Source: Alloactinosynnema sp. L-07 (lineage in GTDB: Bacteria; Actinomycetota; Actinomycetes; Mycobacteriales; Pseudonocardiaceae). From it: DNA of 64,000 nt. The stretch covers positions 3,906,001 through 3,970,000 of the forward strand of contig NZ_LN850107.1 of the NCBI RefSeq assembly GCF_900070365.1, written 5' to 3'. The position numbers and the translations under genes were made by a program. The notes under the pieces are model-generated. The model saw only the letters and a program-made list of their open reading frames with translations. It had not been told where the DNA came from and did no database searches. Below, piece after piece: positions 1 to 9,022 of the stretch. Each line of letters begins with the position of its first letter. Position 1 is the first letter of the stretch.

Positions 1-965
1 TCGGTCGGCGCCAGCAGCGCGGCCTGCCTGCCCGAGTCGATCACCTGCAGCATCGCGCGCAGCGCCACGATCGTCTTGCCGGAGCCGACCTCGCCCTGCA
101 GCAGCCTGCTCATCGGATGGCTGCCGGAGAGGTCCTCGGTGATGGCGTGGCCCACCTCCACCTGGCCCTTGGTCAGGGTGAACGGGAGCCGCTGGTCGAA
201 CGCGTCGAGGATCCCGTCGGGCCGGGGCGGGCACGCGGGCGCGGGGCGGGCGCCCGCGGCCTGCCTGCGCTGGGCGAGCACGAGCTGCAGCGCCAGCGCC
301 TCGTCCCACTTGAGCCGGGTCTTGGCGGACTCCACATCGGACCAGTCGGCGGGCAGGTGGATCGCGCGCACGGCCGCGTCGTACTCCGACAGGCCCAGCT
401 TCTCCCGCAGTTCCAGGGGGAACGGGTCGTCGATGGCGTCGAGCATGCCCAGCGCCTGGTGCACGCACTGGGCGATCTGCCAGGACTGGATCTTCGCCGA
501 GGCCGGGTAGACCGGGATCAGGCTGCCCGCGAACTCCTCGACGTTGACGTCCTCGGTCGAGTCGATGAGCTGATAGTCCGGGTTGGCCAGTTGCAGCTTG
601 TTGCGGAACGCGGTGACCTTGCCCGCGAACAGCGCGTCCAAGCCGGGGCGCAGCTTGTCGAGGTGCCACGGCTGGTTGAAGAACGCGCACTCCAGCGACT
701 TCTTGCCGTCGGTCAGCACGACCTCGACGATCGAGCCGCGCTTGGTCTTCATCTGGCGCTTGTTCACCGAGACGACCTTGGCCATCACCGTGACGTGCTC
801 ACCGACCTCCAGGCCCGCGATCTCGGTGAGCTGGCCGCGCTCGGCGTAGCGGCGCGGATAGTGGCGCAGCAGCTCGCCCGCGGTCTCCAGGGAGAACGCG
901 GCGTTGAGCGCGTCGGCCGACTTCTTGCCCACCACCCGATCGAGCTTGTCGCCCAGCGAAGCCAT
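1..965 (-). CDS. recG: ATP-dependent DNA helicase RecG, N-terminal part (runs off left edge)
   Basis: RecG is a superfamily 2 helicase that remodels stalled replication forks and Holliday junctions. The reverse frame begins MASLGDKLDRVVG at 965 and reads open to the window edge, giving about 321 residues. It starts with the helical and wedge (OB-fold) region, where MAKVVSVNKRQMKTKRG is typical. Near the left edge it reaches the Walker A motif GEVGSGKT, so about the last half, with the C-terminal helicase domain, lies outside. It is followed upstream by the DAK2 gene on the same strand (45-base gap), as in mycobacteria, where the two are neighbours. Family assignment is secure; only the C-terminus is unseen. 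Confidence 0.95.
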   Translation of the reverse strand, partial: MASLGDKLDRVVGKKSADALNAAFSLETAGELLRHYPRRYAERGQLTEIAGLEVGEHVTVMAKVVSVNKRQMKTKRGSIVEVVLTDGKKSLECAFFNQPWHLDKLRPGLDALFAGKVTAFRNKLQLANPDYQLIDSTEDVNVEEFAGSLIPVYPASAKIQSWQIAQCVHQALGMLDAIDDPFPLELREKLGLSEYDAAVRAIHLPADWSDVESAKTRLKWDEALALQLVLAQRRQAAGARPAPACPPRPDGILDAFDQRLPFTLTKGQVEVGHAITEDLSGSHPMSRLLQGEVGSGKTIVALRAMLQVIDSGRQAALLAPT

Positions 966-1010
966 AATCCTCCGTTCCGTGTCCGGCCCGATTATGTCGT
1001 CCGGCCCCGA

Positions 1011-2645
1011 CTATTCGAGGCCCAGGTTCAGCACCGAGTCGGACTGGCCGCCGCGGTAGACCATCAGGTCGGCCTCCGGGCGGTCCGTGCGCAGATAGTC
1101 GGCCAGCGATTCCGCGACGCCGGCGGGTGCGTCGCGGCCGAGCAGGGCGGTGACCAGTTCACCGCCGACGGCCAGCATCCGGTCGACCACCCCGCACGCG
1201 ACCTTGGCCAGCGTGTCCGCCGTCGGCGGTCCCGGCTCGATGAGCACCACCTCGCCGTCGGCGAACCCGACGACGTCGTCGGCCTTGCACGGCCCGATCC
1301 AGGTGATCGCGTCCTCGGCGGCGACGACGACCGCGCCACGCCTGGTCGCGGCGGCGGCCTCGGCCATGGCCACCACGTCGTCGCCCGCCCGCCTACGCGG
1401 GTCGTGCACGGCGATCGCGGCCAGCGCCTGCACCGGGGACGCGCACGGCACGACGACAACGTCCTGACCCGCGGCGACAGCGCGGATGGCGGCCTCGTCG
1501 GCGATCTCCATGAGCCCGTGGTCGCCGGGCAGCACGGTGACGTGGGCGGCGCCGGTGCCGGTGATGACCTGGAGCAGCTCATACGGCGTCGGCTCGTCGC
1601 CATCGGCCACCCGCAGCACCGCGACGCCCTCGGCCAGGAACAACTCGGCCAGGTCGTCGCCGCGCACCGGGGCGACGACCGCGCGGTCCTTGGCGTAGCG
1701 CCCCGCCTCGGCGGAGACGGCGTCGGCGAACCGCGCGACCCGGATCTGGCGGGGCCTGCCTGCCTCGATCCCGGCCTCGATCGCCGCGCCGACGTCGTTG
1801 CAGTGCACGTGCACCGTCCAAAGGTCCGCGCCGTCGCCGACCACGGACACGCAGTCGCCCAGCCCGTCGAGCGCGTCACGCAGCGCCGCGACGTCGGTGG
1901 CCTGCTCCAGCAGGTACATGACCTCGTAGGCGAAGAGGTCCGAGCCGTCCTCGCGGGCCGCGACCAGCGGGTTCTCCGGCCTGCGCGGCGCGGCCGTGTC
2001 GGCGCTGACCCGCGCGGCGGCGGCCAGTTCGGGCGGGCGCCCGCCGATGACGGCGACCAGCGCGTCGAGCAGGACGACGATCCCGCGCCCGCCCGCGTCG
2101 ACCACGCCCGCCTCGGCCAGCACGTCGAGTTGCTCGGGGGTCCGGTCCAGCGCGTCGGCCGCGGCGATGGCGGCGGCCGCGGCGACCTCGGGCAGGGTGT
2201 CCGGGCTGTTCGCGGCCGCGGCGGCGTCAAGGACGCTGAGCATGGTGCCGGGCACCGGCTTGGACACCGCGGCAGTGGCCAGTTCAGCTCCCCGAACGAG
2301 CGCCTTGTGCAGCAGCGGCCCGGTGACTTCGTGCTGGTCATGGACGGTTTCGGCCACCCCGCGCAGGAACTGCGAGACGATCACCCCGGAGTTGCCGCGA
2401 GCGCCGGTCACCGCGCCTTTTGCCAGCACCGAGAACGCGCCGCCCGCGTCGGACCGCTCGTCGACCGGGGCTCGCAGCAGTGCCTCCAGCGCCGCGCGCA
2501 GGGTGTTGAGCAGGTTGGACCCGGTGTCGCCGTCGGCGACCGGGAAGACGTTGATCCGGTCGATGTCGGCGCGGTGGGCGTCCATGGACTGCACGCAGGC
2601 CGCTGCCCATCGCCGCACCTCGCCAGCGTCGAGCGCCTGCAGCAC
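1011..2645 (-). CDS. DAK2 domain-containing (DhaL/FakA-like) kinase-type protein
   Basis: Protein of 544 residues. The N-terminal DhaL/DAK2 domain carries the nucleotide/metal loop as INVFPVADGDTGSN at about residues 27-40. The long C-terminal part resembles the YloV/FakA family, which binds fatty-acid carrier (FakB/DegV) proteins. FakA phosphorylates fatty acids in Firmicutes; the actinobacterial role is not settled. The frame is open to 2912, but I chose the GTG at 2645 because GGGAGGT lies a few bases upstream and homology starts immediately after it. A longer protein would also run into the divergent rpmB promoter region. It lies between rpmB and recG, the standard actinobacterial order. 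Confidence 0.88.
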   Translation of the reverse strand: MLQALDAGEVRRWAAACVQSMDAHRADIDRINVFPVADGDTGSNLLNTLRAALEALLRAPVDERSDAGGAFSVLAKGAVTGARGNSGVIVSQFLRGVAETVHDQHEVTGPLLHKALVRGAELATAAVSKPVPGTMLSVLDAAAAANSPDTLPEVAAAAAIAAADALDRTPEQLDVLAEAGVVDAGGRGIVVLLDALVAVIGGRPPELAAAARVSADTAAPRRPENPLVAAREDGSDLFAYEVMYLLEQATDVAALRDALDGLGDCVSVVGDGADLWTVHVHCNDVGAAIEAGIEAGRPRQIRVARFADAVSAEAGRYAKDRAVVAPVRGDDLAELFLAEGVAVLRVADGDEPTPYELLQVITGTGAAHVTVLPGDHGLMEIADEAAIRAVAAGQDVVVVPCASPVQALAAIAVHDPRRRAGDDVVAMAEAAAATRRGAVVVAAEDAITWIGPCKADDVVGFADGEVVLIEPGPPTADTLAKVACGVVDRMLAVGGELVTALLGRDAPAGVAESLADYLRTDRPEADLMVYRGGQSDSVLNLGLE

Positions 2646-2705
2646 GCCTACCTCCCGTGGGTCCTCGCTTAACCGGGCAGCGTAGCGACCGCCCGGCCAC
2701 CCGGT

Positions 2706-2735
2706 TTGGAACACCACGCGGGCACCCGTTACGCT
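2706..2735 (+). promoter_or_regulatory. Possible promoter of rpmB
   Basis: TTGGAA (2706-2711) and TACGCT (2730-2735) are separated by 18 bases, close to the vegetative actinobacterial consensus. They lie about 110 bases before the rpmB start. A perfect TTGACA at 2785 has no matching -10 box. Weak evidence from motif match only. Confidence 0.3.
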
Positions 2736-2846
2736 GTGATGACTGCCCGGGCCTGCCTGGGCCCTCGTACGTGCGCCCACGAGTTTGACAGTGTGTTGTT
2801 CAAGCTGTTCGAGCCGTGGGCACCGCAACCTGAAGGAGTGTCTGAC

Positions 2847-3038
2847 GTGGCTGCCGTGTGCGACGTCTGTGGCAAGGGGCCAGGCTTCGGCAAGTCGGTC
2901 TCGCACTCCCACCGACGCACCAACCGTCGGTGGAACCCGAACATCCAGAGCGTGCGCGCCAAGCTGGGCATCTCCCAGACCAAGCGCCTCAACGTGTGCA
3001 CCTCCTGCCTGAAGGCGGGCAAGGTCGTTCGCGGCTGA
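2847..3038 (+). CDS. rpmB: 50S ribosomal protein L28
   Basis: Protein of 63 residues starting GTG GCT GCC, with AAGGAG eight bases upstream (2833-2838). It is L28 of the zinc-ribbon (C+) type: CDVCGKGP at the N-terminus and CTSC near the C-terminus form two CxxC pairs. The family core ([20 protein letters not shown]) is intact and full length. It is a structural component of the large ribosomal subunit. It is transcribed divergently from the DAK2 gene and ends at a bidirectional hairpin. The longer open frame upstream (from 2706) has no ribosome site and is not the start. Confidence 0.95.
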   Translation: MAAVCDVCGKGPGFGKSVSHSHRRTNRRWNPNIQSVRAKLGISQTKRLNVCTSCLKAGKVVRG

Positions 3039-3053
3039 GCTGAGCTCTTTATC

Positions 3054-3093
3054 GAAACCGGCGTCGGTGACTCAGGTCACCGACGCCGGTTTC
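3054..3093. terminator. Bidirectional hairpin terminator between rpmB and the MFS gene
   Basis: Perfect 18-base arms (3054-3071 and 3076-3093) around a 4-base loop; the left arm begins GAAACCGGCG. The loop holds the stop codon of the convergent MFS gene, so one hairpin can serve both transcripts. There is only a short T run, as usual in actinomycetes. Confidence 0.8.
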
Positions 3094-4259
3094 GTTGTGC
3101 CCACCGCACGTAAGGCGCGCAGTGCCGCCAAGCCCGCGACCAGCGCGGCGACCCCGGCGATGGCGAACGACGGCCGCGCCCCGAACACCGCCACCACGGC
3201 GCCGCCGAGGACCGTCCCGAGCACGTTGGACCCGATCAGGATCGCGCCCGCGGTCGCGAAGACCCGGCCCCGCAGGTGCTCGGGCGTCCGGGAGCGCAGC
3301 AGCCCTTGGTTGCAGACGTTCTGCAGCCCGTTCGCCGCGCCGCCGAGCAGGTAGCCCAGCGCGACGGGGGCGGTGAACGGCAGCAGAGCGGGGACGAGCA
3401 TGGCGATCCCCATCGCGCAGCACGACAGGCCAAGCCCGGTGAGCAGCGCCCGTTCGGTGCGCGACCGCCCCGCCACGCGCACCCCGACGAACACCCCGGC
3501 CATCCAGGCCGCGTGCAGCACCCCGAGCGTGGCGGCGCCGCCGCGCAGGACGTCGGTGACGTAGAAGACGTTGGCCACGTCGGCCGCCATGACCCCGGCC
3601 ATCGCCACCGCCAGGCTCACCGACGCCACCCGCAGCACCGGATCGGCGGCGACGTGCCGCCACCCGGCCAACGCGTCCCCCTGGCGCCTGCGCCGCCGCG
3701 CACCCCGGGGATCGCGCTCGGTCCGGACGAACCCCAACATGGCGGCCTGCACCAGATAGGTGGCGGCGTCTATATATAGAGCATCCCGCGTTCCGAGCGT
3801 GGCCACGAGCAGCCCGCCCGCCGCCGATCCGGCGAGCATCCCCAACGTGCGGCCTGTCGCCACCACCGCGTATCCGCGCGTGGAGTCCCGCTCCCCACAG
3901 ATCACCGGCACCATGGCCGCCGCGGCCGGGTTCACCACGGCGGTGCCGCAGCCGAGGAACACCAGCATGACCAAGACCAGCGGCAAGGTGTGCAGCACCG
4001 CGACGACCCCGATCACCGCCCCCGCCTGCACCACCTGCCCGATGATCATCAGACGGCGGTTGGGGAGCCGGTCGACCAGCAAGCCCGCCAGCGGCGCGCC
4101 CAGGGTGACGGGAACGAACTCGGCGATCAGCACGGAAACCACGGCGAAGGAGCCGAAAGTCTTGGCGTGCAAGAGAAGCACGATCAGGGTGACCGCTGTG
4201 CCGAACATCGACACCGCCGAACCGGACGCTACCAACAGCAGATCCCGACGCCCCGGCAC
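3072..4259 (-). CDS. MFS transporter (EntS/MFS_3-like exporter)
   Basis: Protein of 395 residues with about 12 predicted membrane segments and the typical short cytoplasmic loop PLAGLLVDRLPNRRLM between helices 2 and 3. The overall pattern (FVPVTLGAPLAGLLVDRL, QGLLRSRTPEHLRGRV) matches the MFS_3/EntS group of drug or siderophore exporters; the substrate is unknown. The start is a GTG at 4259, the first possible start after an in-frame stop; there is no strong ribosome site. The segment ALYID is encoded with the rare codons CTA TAT ATA, giving a TATATATAG tract unlike the rest of the gene. The region upstream is shared with the divergent aminopeptidase gene. Confidence 0.85.
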   Translation of the reverse strand: MPGRRDLLLVASGSAVSMFGTAVTLIVLLLHAKTFGSFAVVSVLIAEFVPVTLGAPLAGLLVDRLPNRRLMIIGQVVQAGAVIGVVAVLHTLPLVLVMLVFLGCGTAVVNPAAAAMVPVICGERDSTRGYAVVATGRTLGMLAGSAAGGLLVATLGTRDALYIDAATYLVQAAMLGFVRTERDPRGARRRRRQGDALAGWRHVAADPVLRVASVSLAVAMAGVMAADVANVFYVTDVLRGGAATLGVLHAAWMAGVFVGVRVAGRSRTERALLTGLGLSCCAMGIAMLVPALLPFTAPVALGYLLGGAANGLQNVCNQGLLRSRTPEHLRGRVFATAGAILIGSNVLGTVLGGAVVAVFGARPSFAIAGVAALVAGLAALRALRAVGTTKPASVT

Positions 4260-4446
4260 CGCACCGACGGTATCGCCGAATTCCCTGGAACAGAACGGAC
4301 ATCACACCCTTAGCCCGCGCGCTCTACCCGGAAGGGCAGTCGACCAGAGCGCGGTTCACCCGGTCGCCCTATCGGTTTCCCGAACGGCCCTGTCGACCGC
4401 GAACACAGTCAGACATCCGCATATGGCAATCGAAGGCGACTTTTGA

Positions 4447-5841
<1,395 letters not shown>

Positions 5842-5855
5842 TCGCTGACCGCGGA

Positions 5856-5893
5856 GCCGCGCTCGACCGGATCTCCTTCCGGCCGAGCGCGGC
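5856..5893. terminator. Bidirectional hairpin terminator
   Basis: Arms 5856-5870 and 5879-5893 pair over 15 bases (one G-U) around an 8-base loop. It directly abuts the stop codons of the convergent aminopeptidase and methyltransferase genes. Confidence 0.75.
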
Positions 5894-6549
5894 TACGCGC
5901 GAATGGCGACCAGTGACTTGGGCAGCCCGGCGGCGCGCTCCCGCCAGATCTCCGAGCCGGGGAACAGGTGCCGCATCTCGGTCGCCGAGACCAGATCGGT
6001 CGCCAGGATCGCGTCGATGGCGGCGTTCCGGTCGAGCGTGGCATGGCCGAACGGCCAGCGGCGCACGACGGCGGCCCGCAGGATCACCGGCAGGAATTGC
6101 AGCGCCGGGAACGTCCAGTGCGGCTCCACCGGGAAGTACCGGTACGGCGTCTGCACCCAGTGCCGGTCGGCGGCATCGTGGATCACCCCGGCCAGCCTGC
6201 ACCGCGGCCCGTAGCCGCCGACGTGTTCGAGCAAACTGTTGGACACCACCAGATCGAACCGCTCGCCCGAGACCTTGACCGGGTCGCAGGCGTCGTCGAC
6301 GACGTGGCGCAACCACGGTTCCGGGGCGGCCGCGTCCACCAGGTTGACCGTCGTGACCGCCGCGGGACGGACGGAATCGTTGCGCCAGAAGGAAGGCATG
6401 CCGCCGAGGTCGAGCACCCGCAGGTCAGCGAGATCGGGAAACCGGCCGAGCAACTCCTGCCACCGCTTGGCCCGTGCCCGACTCGACACCGAGCGCGGAT
6501 TGTCCGGGTCGTTCAGCAACCGCTTCATCCGATGCACCACAGAGCCCAT
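5893..6549 (-). CDS. Class I SAM-dependent methyltransferase
   Basis: Protein of 218 residues. The SAM-binding motif I is LRVLDLGGMPSFW, with an acidic strand end at VNLVDA and motif IV as FDLVVSNSLLEHV, so this is a Rossmann-type methyltransferase. The late segment YRYFPVEPHW is common in uncharacterised actinobacterial members. The start ATG 6549 is preceded by AGGGGAAC; an upstream in-frame start at 6591 lacks a ribosome site. The substrate is unknown. It stands alone between ung and the aminopeptidase. Confidence 0.82.
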   Translation of the reverse strand: MGSVVHRMKRLLNDPDNPRSVSSRARAKRWQELLGRFPDLADLRVLDLGGMPSFWRNDSVRPAAVTTVNLVDAAAPEPWLRHVVDDACDPVKVSGERFDLVVSNSLLEHVGGYGPRCRLAGVIHDAADRHWVQTPYRYFPVEPHWTFPALQFLPVILRAAVVRRWPFGHATLDRNAAIDAILATDLVSATEMRHLFPGSEIWRERAAGLPKSLVAIRA

Positions 6550-6636
6550 GAGTTCCCCTTGGCAGTCGACGGTCGAACCGAAGTCGATCATTCAAGGAGT
6601 CGGCGGTGCGGCTTGCCTGCTACGAGCCGGGCCGAA

Positions 6637-6675
6637 CTCCACCCGGCTGGGCCAACGAATTCGCGCTGGGTGGAG
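6637..6675 (-). terminator. Probable terminator of ung
   Basis: CTCCACCC (6637-6644) and GGGTGGAG (6668-6675) form an 8-base stem with a 23-base loop in the 127-base gap downstream of ung. The loop is long, so confidence is moderate. Confidence 0.4.
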
Positions 6676-6718
6676 GCGTTCAGCGGCACGGCGGCGGCTG
6701 TTTGGTGCACCCCTGCCG

Positions 6719-7393
6719 TTAGGGCAGCTTCCAGTCGACCGGCTCCGCTCCCTGCTCGGTCAGCAGCGCGTTCGCCTTGCTGAACGGCTTCGACCCGAAG
6801 AAGCCCGCGTGCGCCGACAGCGGGCTCGGATGCGCGGACTCGATCGCGGGCACGGAACCGAGCATCGGCCGCAGGTTGCGGGCGTTGCGCCCCCAGAGGA
6901 TCGCCACCAGCGGACCGCCGCGCGCGGCGAGCGCGCGGATGGCCTGCTCGGTGACGTCCTCCCAGCCCTTGCCTTGATGGGAGTTCGCCTTGCCGGGCTC
7001 GACGGTGAGTGCCCGGTTCAGCAGCAGGACCCCGTTGTCCGCCCACGGCGTCAGGTCGCCGTTCGAGGGCAGCGGGTGCCCGAGGTCCTCGCAGTACTCC
7101 TTGTAGATGTTCACCAGGCTCTTCGGAATCGGCCGGACGTCGGACGCCACCGAGAACGACAGCCCCACCGCGTGCCCGGGCGTCGGATACGGGTCCTGCC
7201 CGACCACCAGCACCCGCACATCCGCGAACGGCTGTTGGAAGGCGCGCAGAACGTTCTCCCCGGCGGGCAGGTACTTCCGCCCGGCGGCGATCTCGGCGCG
7301 CAGGAATTCGCCCATCTTGGCGATCTGATCCTCGACCGGGGCCAGTGCCTGCGCCCACCCGGCTTCGACGATCTCAGTCAAAGGTCGTGCCAC
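6719..7393 (-). CDS. ung: Uracil-DNA glycosylase, family 1
   Basis: Protein of 224 residues that removes uracil from DNA as the first step of base excision repair. The water-activating motif is VVGQDPYP (D67) and the DNA-intercalation/His motif is HPSPLSA (H188). [12 protein letters not shown] and VAILWGRNA are also characteristic. The length is normal for the family. The GTG start at 7393 is only 15 bases after the end of the gamma-carbonic anhydrase gene, so it is probably the third gene of a GNAT-carbonic anhydrase-ung unit. Confidence 0.96.
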   Translation of the reverse strand: MARPLTEIVEAGWAQALAPVEDQIAKMGEFLRAEIAAGRKYLPAGENVLRAFQQPFADVRVLVVGQDPYPTPGHAVGLSFSVASDVRPIPKSLVNIYKEYCEDLGHPLPSNGDLTPWADNGVLLLNRALTVEPGKANSHQGKGWEDVTEQAIRALAARGGPLVAILWGRNARNLRPMLGSVPAIESAHPSPLSAHAGFFGSKPFSKANALLTEQGAEPVDWKLP

Positions 7394-7408
7394 GCCGGAA
7401 AAGCCTAC

Positions 7409-7930
7409 TCAGTCCAGCCGACGCAGCCCCGCCCGGTACGCCTGTGCGTTGGCCAGGTAGATCTGGACGATCCCCGAGGTCATGTCCGCCTCGACCACGT
7501 GGCCCTCCCGGACCCGCGCCGGAACGCCCAGCGCCATGGATCGGGCCGGGATGTGCCCGTTGAACGACATGACCGCGCCCGCTCCCAGGATCGCCCCGTC
7601 CTCGACCACCGACCCGTTCAGCAGCACCGACCCGGAAGCGATCATGCACCGGTCGCCGACGGTGGCGCCTTCGATGTGGACGTTGTGCCCGATGACGCAG
7701 TCCGCGCCGATCTTCGCCGGGTGGAACGGGGTGCAGTGGATGACCGTCCCGTCCTGCACGCTGGTCCGCTCCCCGATCTCGATCGTTCCCGCGTCGCCGC
7801 GCAGGACCGCCTGCGGCCAGACCGACGCCCCTGCGTGCAGCGTGACGGCGCCAATGACCGTGGCGTCCGGGTGGACGTAGGCGTCGGGGTGGATGGTCGG
7901 CGTCAGGTCGCCGAGGGCGTAGACGGGCAC
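7409..7930 (-). CDS. Gamma-class carbonic anhydrase-like protein (left-handed beta-helix)
   Basis: Protein of 173 residues built of hexapeptide repeats (for example VHPDATVIGAV, IGERTSVQDGT). The zinc-ligand histidines of the gamma-CA family are seen in VIHCT and IGHNVHIEG. Such trimeric proteins are often annotated as carbonic anhydrase or acetyltransferase; whether this one hydrates CO2 is not known. The GTG start has AAGGAG five bases upstream. The start lies inside the 3' end of the GNAT gene (28-base overlap), suggesting translational coupling. Confidence 0.88.
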   Translation of the reverse strand: MPVYALGDLTPTIHPDAYVHPDATVIGAVTLHAGASVWPQAVLRGDAGTIEIGERTSVQDGTVIHCTPFHPAKIGADCVIGHNVHIEGATVGDRCMIASGSVLLNGSVVEDGAILGAGAVMSFNGHIPARSMALGVPARVREGHVVEADMTSGIVQIYLANAQAYRAGLRRLD

Positions 7931-8379
7931 GCGATCTCCTTGCCGAGGTGAACGGAGAGTTCGTGTCCGGCATAGTGCCCGAACGCGGGGATGTCGGCAT
8001 AGCCGGACGAGAGGTAGAGCGCGACGGCCTCGGGCTGCTTGGTCCCGGTCTCCAGGATCAGCCGCGCGATCCCGGCCCGCGCCGCGGTCCGCTCCAGCTC
8101 GGCGAGCATCTCCCTGGCCAGGCCCTTGCCGCGGCCGGCTGGCGAGACGTACATGCGCTTGATCTCGGCGGTGCCGTCGCCGTGGTCGCGCCAGCCGCCG
8201 GTGACCAGCGGGCGGCCATCGACGTAGCCGACATAGAACCGACCGAGCGGCGGGGCGAACTCGGCGGGGTCGACGGGCGACTCGTCCGGGCTGCCGTAGC
8301 GGATCACGTACTCGTCCTGCACCTCGTCGATGAGCAGGCGCGAGTGGGGGTGGTCGTAGGCCCTGGGTTGGATGTCCAC
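7903..8379 (-). CDS. GNAT family N-acetyltransferase
   Basis: Protein of 158 residues. The acetyl-CoA binding motif A is IKRMYVSPAGRGKGLAREML (R/Q-x-x-G-x-G/A pattern), followed by LILETG and the motif B region VALYLSSGYADI. The substrate is unknown. The frame is open to 8454, but the segment before 8379 overlaps a terminator hairpin, so the GTG at 8379 (VDIQPRAYD) is preferred. It is the first gene of a unit with the gamma-CA-like gene and ung. Confidence 0.82.
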   Translation of the reverse strand: MDIQPRAYDHPHSRLLIDEVQDEYVIRYGSPDESPVDPAEFAPPLGRFYVGYVDGRPLVTGGWRDHGDGTAEIKRMYVSPAGRGKGLAREMLAELERTAARAGIARLILETGTKQPEAVALYLSSGYADIPAFGHYAGHELSVHLGKEIACPSTPSAT

Positions 8380-8411
8380 CCCGCGATTGTCGTCTGTCCG
8401 CCGTCTGAAAC

Positions 8412-8454
8412 GTGGCGGCGGGGCCGTGGACCTCGCCACAGCCCCGCCGCCCAC
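8412..8454 (-). terminator. Hairpin terminator after the HEAT-repeat gene
   Basis: Arms 8412-8424 (GTGGCGGCGGGGC) and 8441-8454 pair almost perfectly around a 16-base loop, immediately downstream of the stop at 8461. Confidence 0.7.
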
Positions 8455-8460
8455 TTCAGG

Positions 8461-9012
8461 TCACCGCGCCGGACGCTCGCCGGGCATGAGTCCCTCTGCC
8501 GCCACCGCCTGGGGCACGGCGTCCGCCTCGCCGGGCATGAGGCCTTCCGCCAGGTCGGCGCTCGGGCGTTCGCCGGGCATCAGCCCCTCGGCCGACGGTG
8601 GTTCCGGCTCCGACTCGGCGGTGGCCACCGACTCCTGGGCCGATTCCCAGATCCCGCTGTCGTCGAGCCCGGCGGCCCGCGCGTTCTTGGCCCGCACTCC
8701 GGGGTCTTTGTCCTCGGCCAGAGTCGCCTGGACCACCTCCGCGCGACTGGACGCGAGGTTGCCGGTGCCCGAGGCCGCGGCGACCCGCACCGACGGGTCC
8801 GGGTTCGCGGCCGCGGCCAGCAGGATGTCCACGACGCCGTCGTCGTCGATGAGGCTGGCCAGGTAGGCGGCCTTGGCCGCGAGCATCGGCTCGCCGCCCT
8901 CGACCATGCTCTTGAGGTGGGGTAGCGCCTCGGCGCCCATAGCCGCGGCCGACTGGTAGTTCGGCTCCTCTGGGATCAGCGCGGCCCGCACCTGTTCGAA
9001 TGTGATTGCCAT
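8461..9012 (-). CDS. HEAT-repeat protein with triple C-terminal EGLMPGE motif
   Basis: Protein of 183 residues. Residues 15-115 are short HEAT-type helical repeats (LPHLKSMVEGGEPMLAAKAA, NPDPSVRVAAASG, DKDPGVRAKNARAAG). Residues 125-183 form an acidic, proline-rich tail in which AEGLMPGE occurs three times (141-148, 155-162, 172-179). The GAGGAGG ribosome site supports the ATG at 9012. The stop of the upstream zinc protease gene is only 10 bases away, so the two are one transcription unit. The function is unknown. The repeated tail could be a protein-binding or protease-processed motif, or an anchor for the partner protease; no immunity or RiPP maturation gene is visible. Confidence 0.75.
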   Translation of the reverse strand: MAITFEQVRAALIPEEPNYQSAAAMGAEALPHLKSMVEGGEPMLAAKAAYLASLIDDDGVVDILLAAAANPDPSVRVAAASGTGNLASSRAEVVQATLAEDKDPGVRAKNARAAGLDDSGIWESAQESVATAESEPEPPSAEGLMPGERPSADLAEGLMPGEADAVPQAVAAEGLMPGERPAR

Positions 9013-9022
9013 CGAGCCCTCC

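Noticed and set aside
117-2672. 851-codon open frame on the plus strand
   Set aside because: Antisense to recG and the DAK2 gene; composition is the usual GC-rich mirror frame, with no recognisable domain.
2785-2790. Perfect TTGACA before rpmB
   Set aside because: No -10-like hexamer at 16-19 bases; the TTGGAA/TACGCT pair upstream is better.
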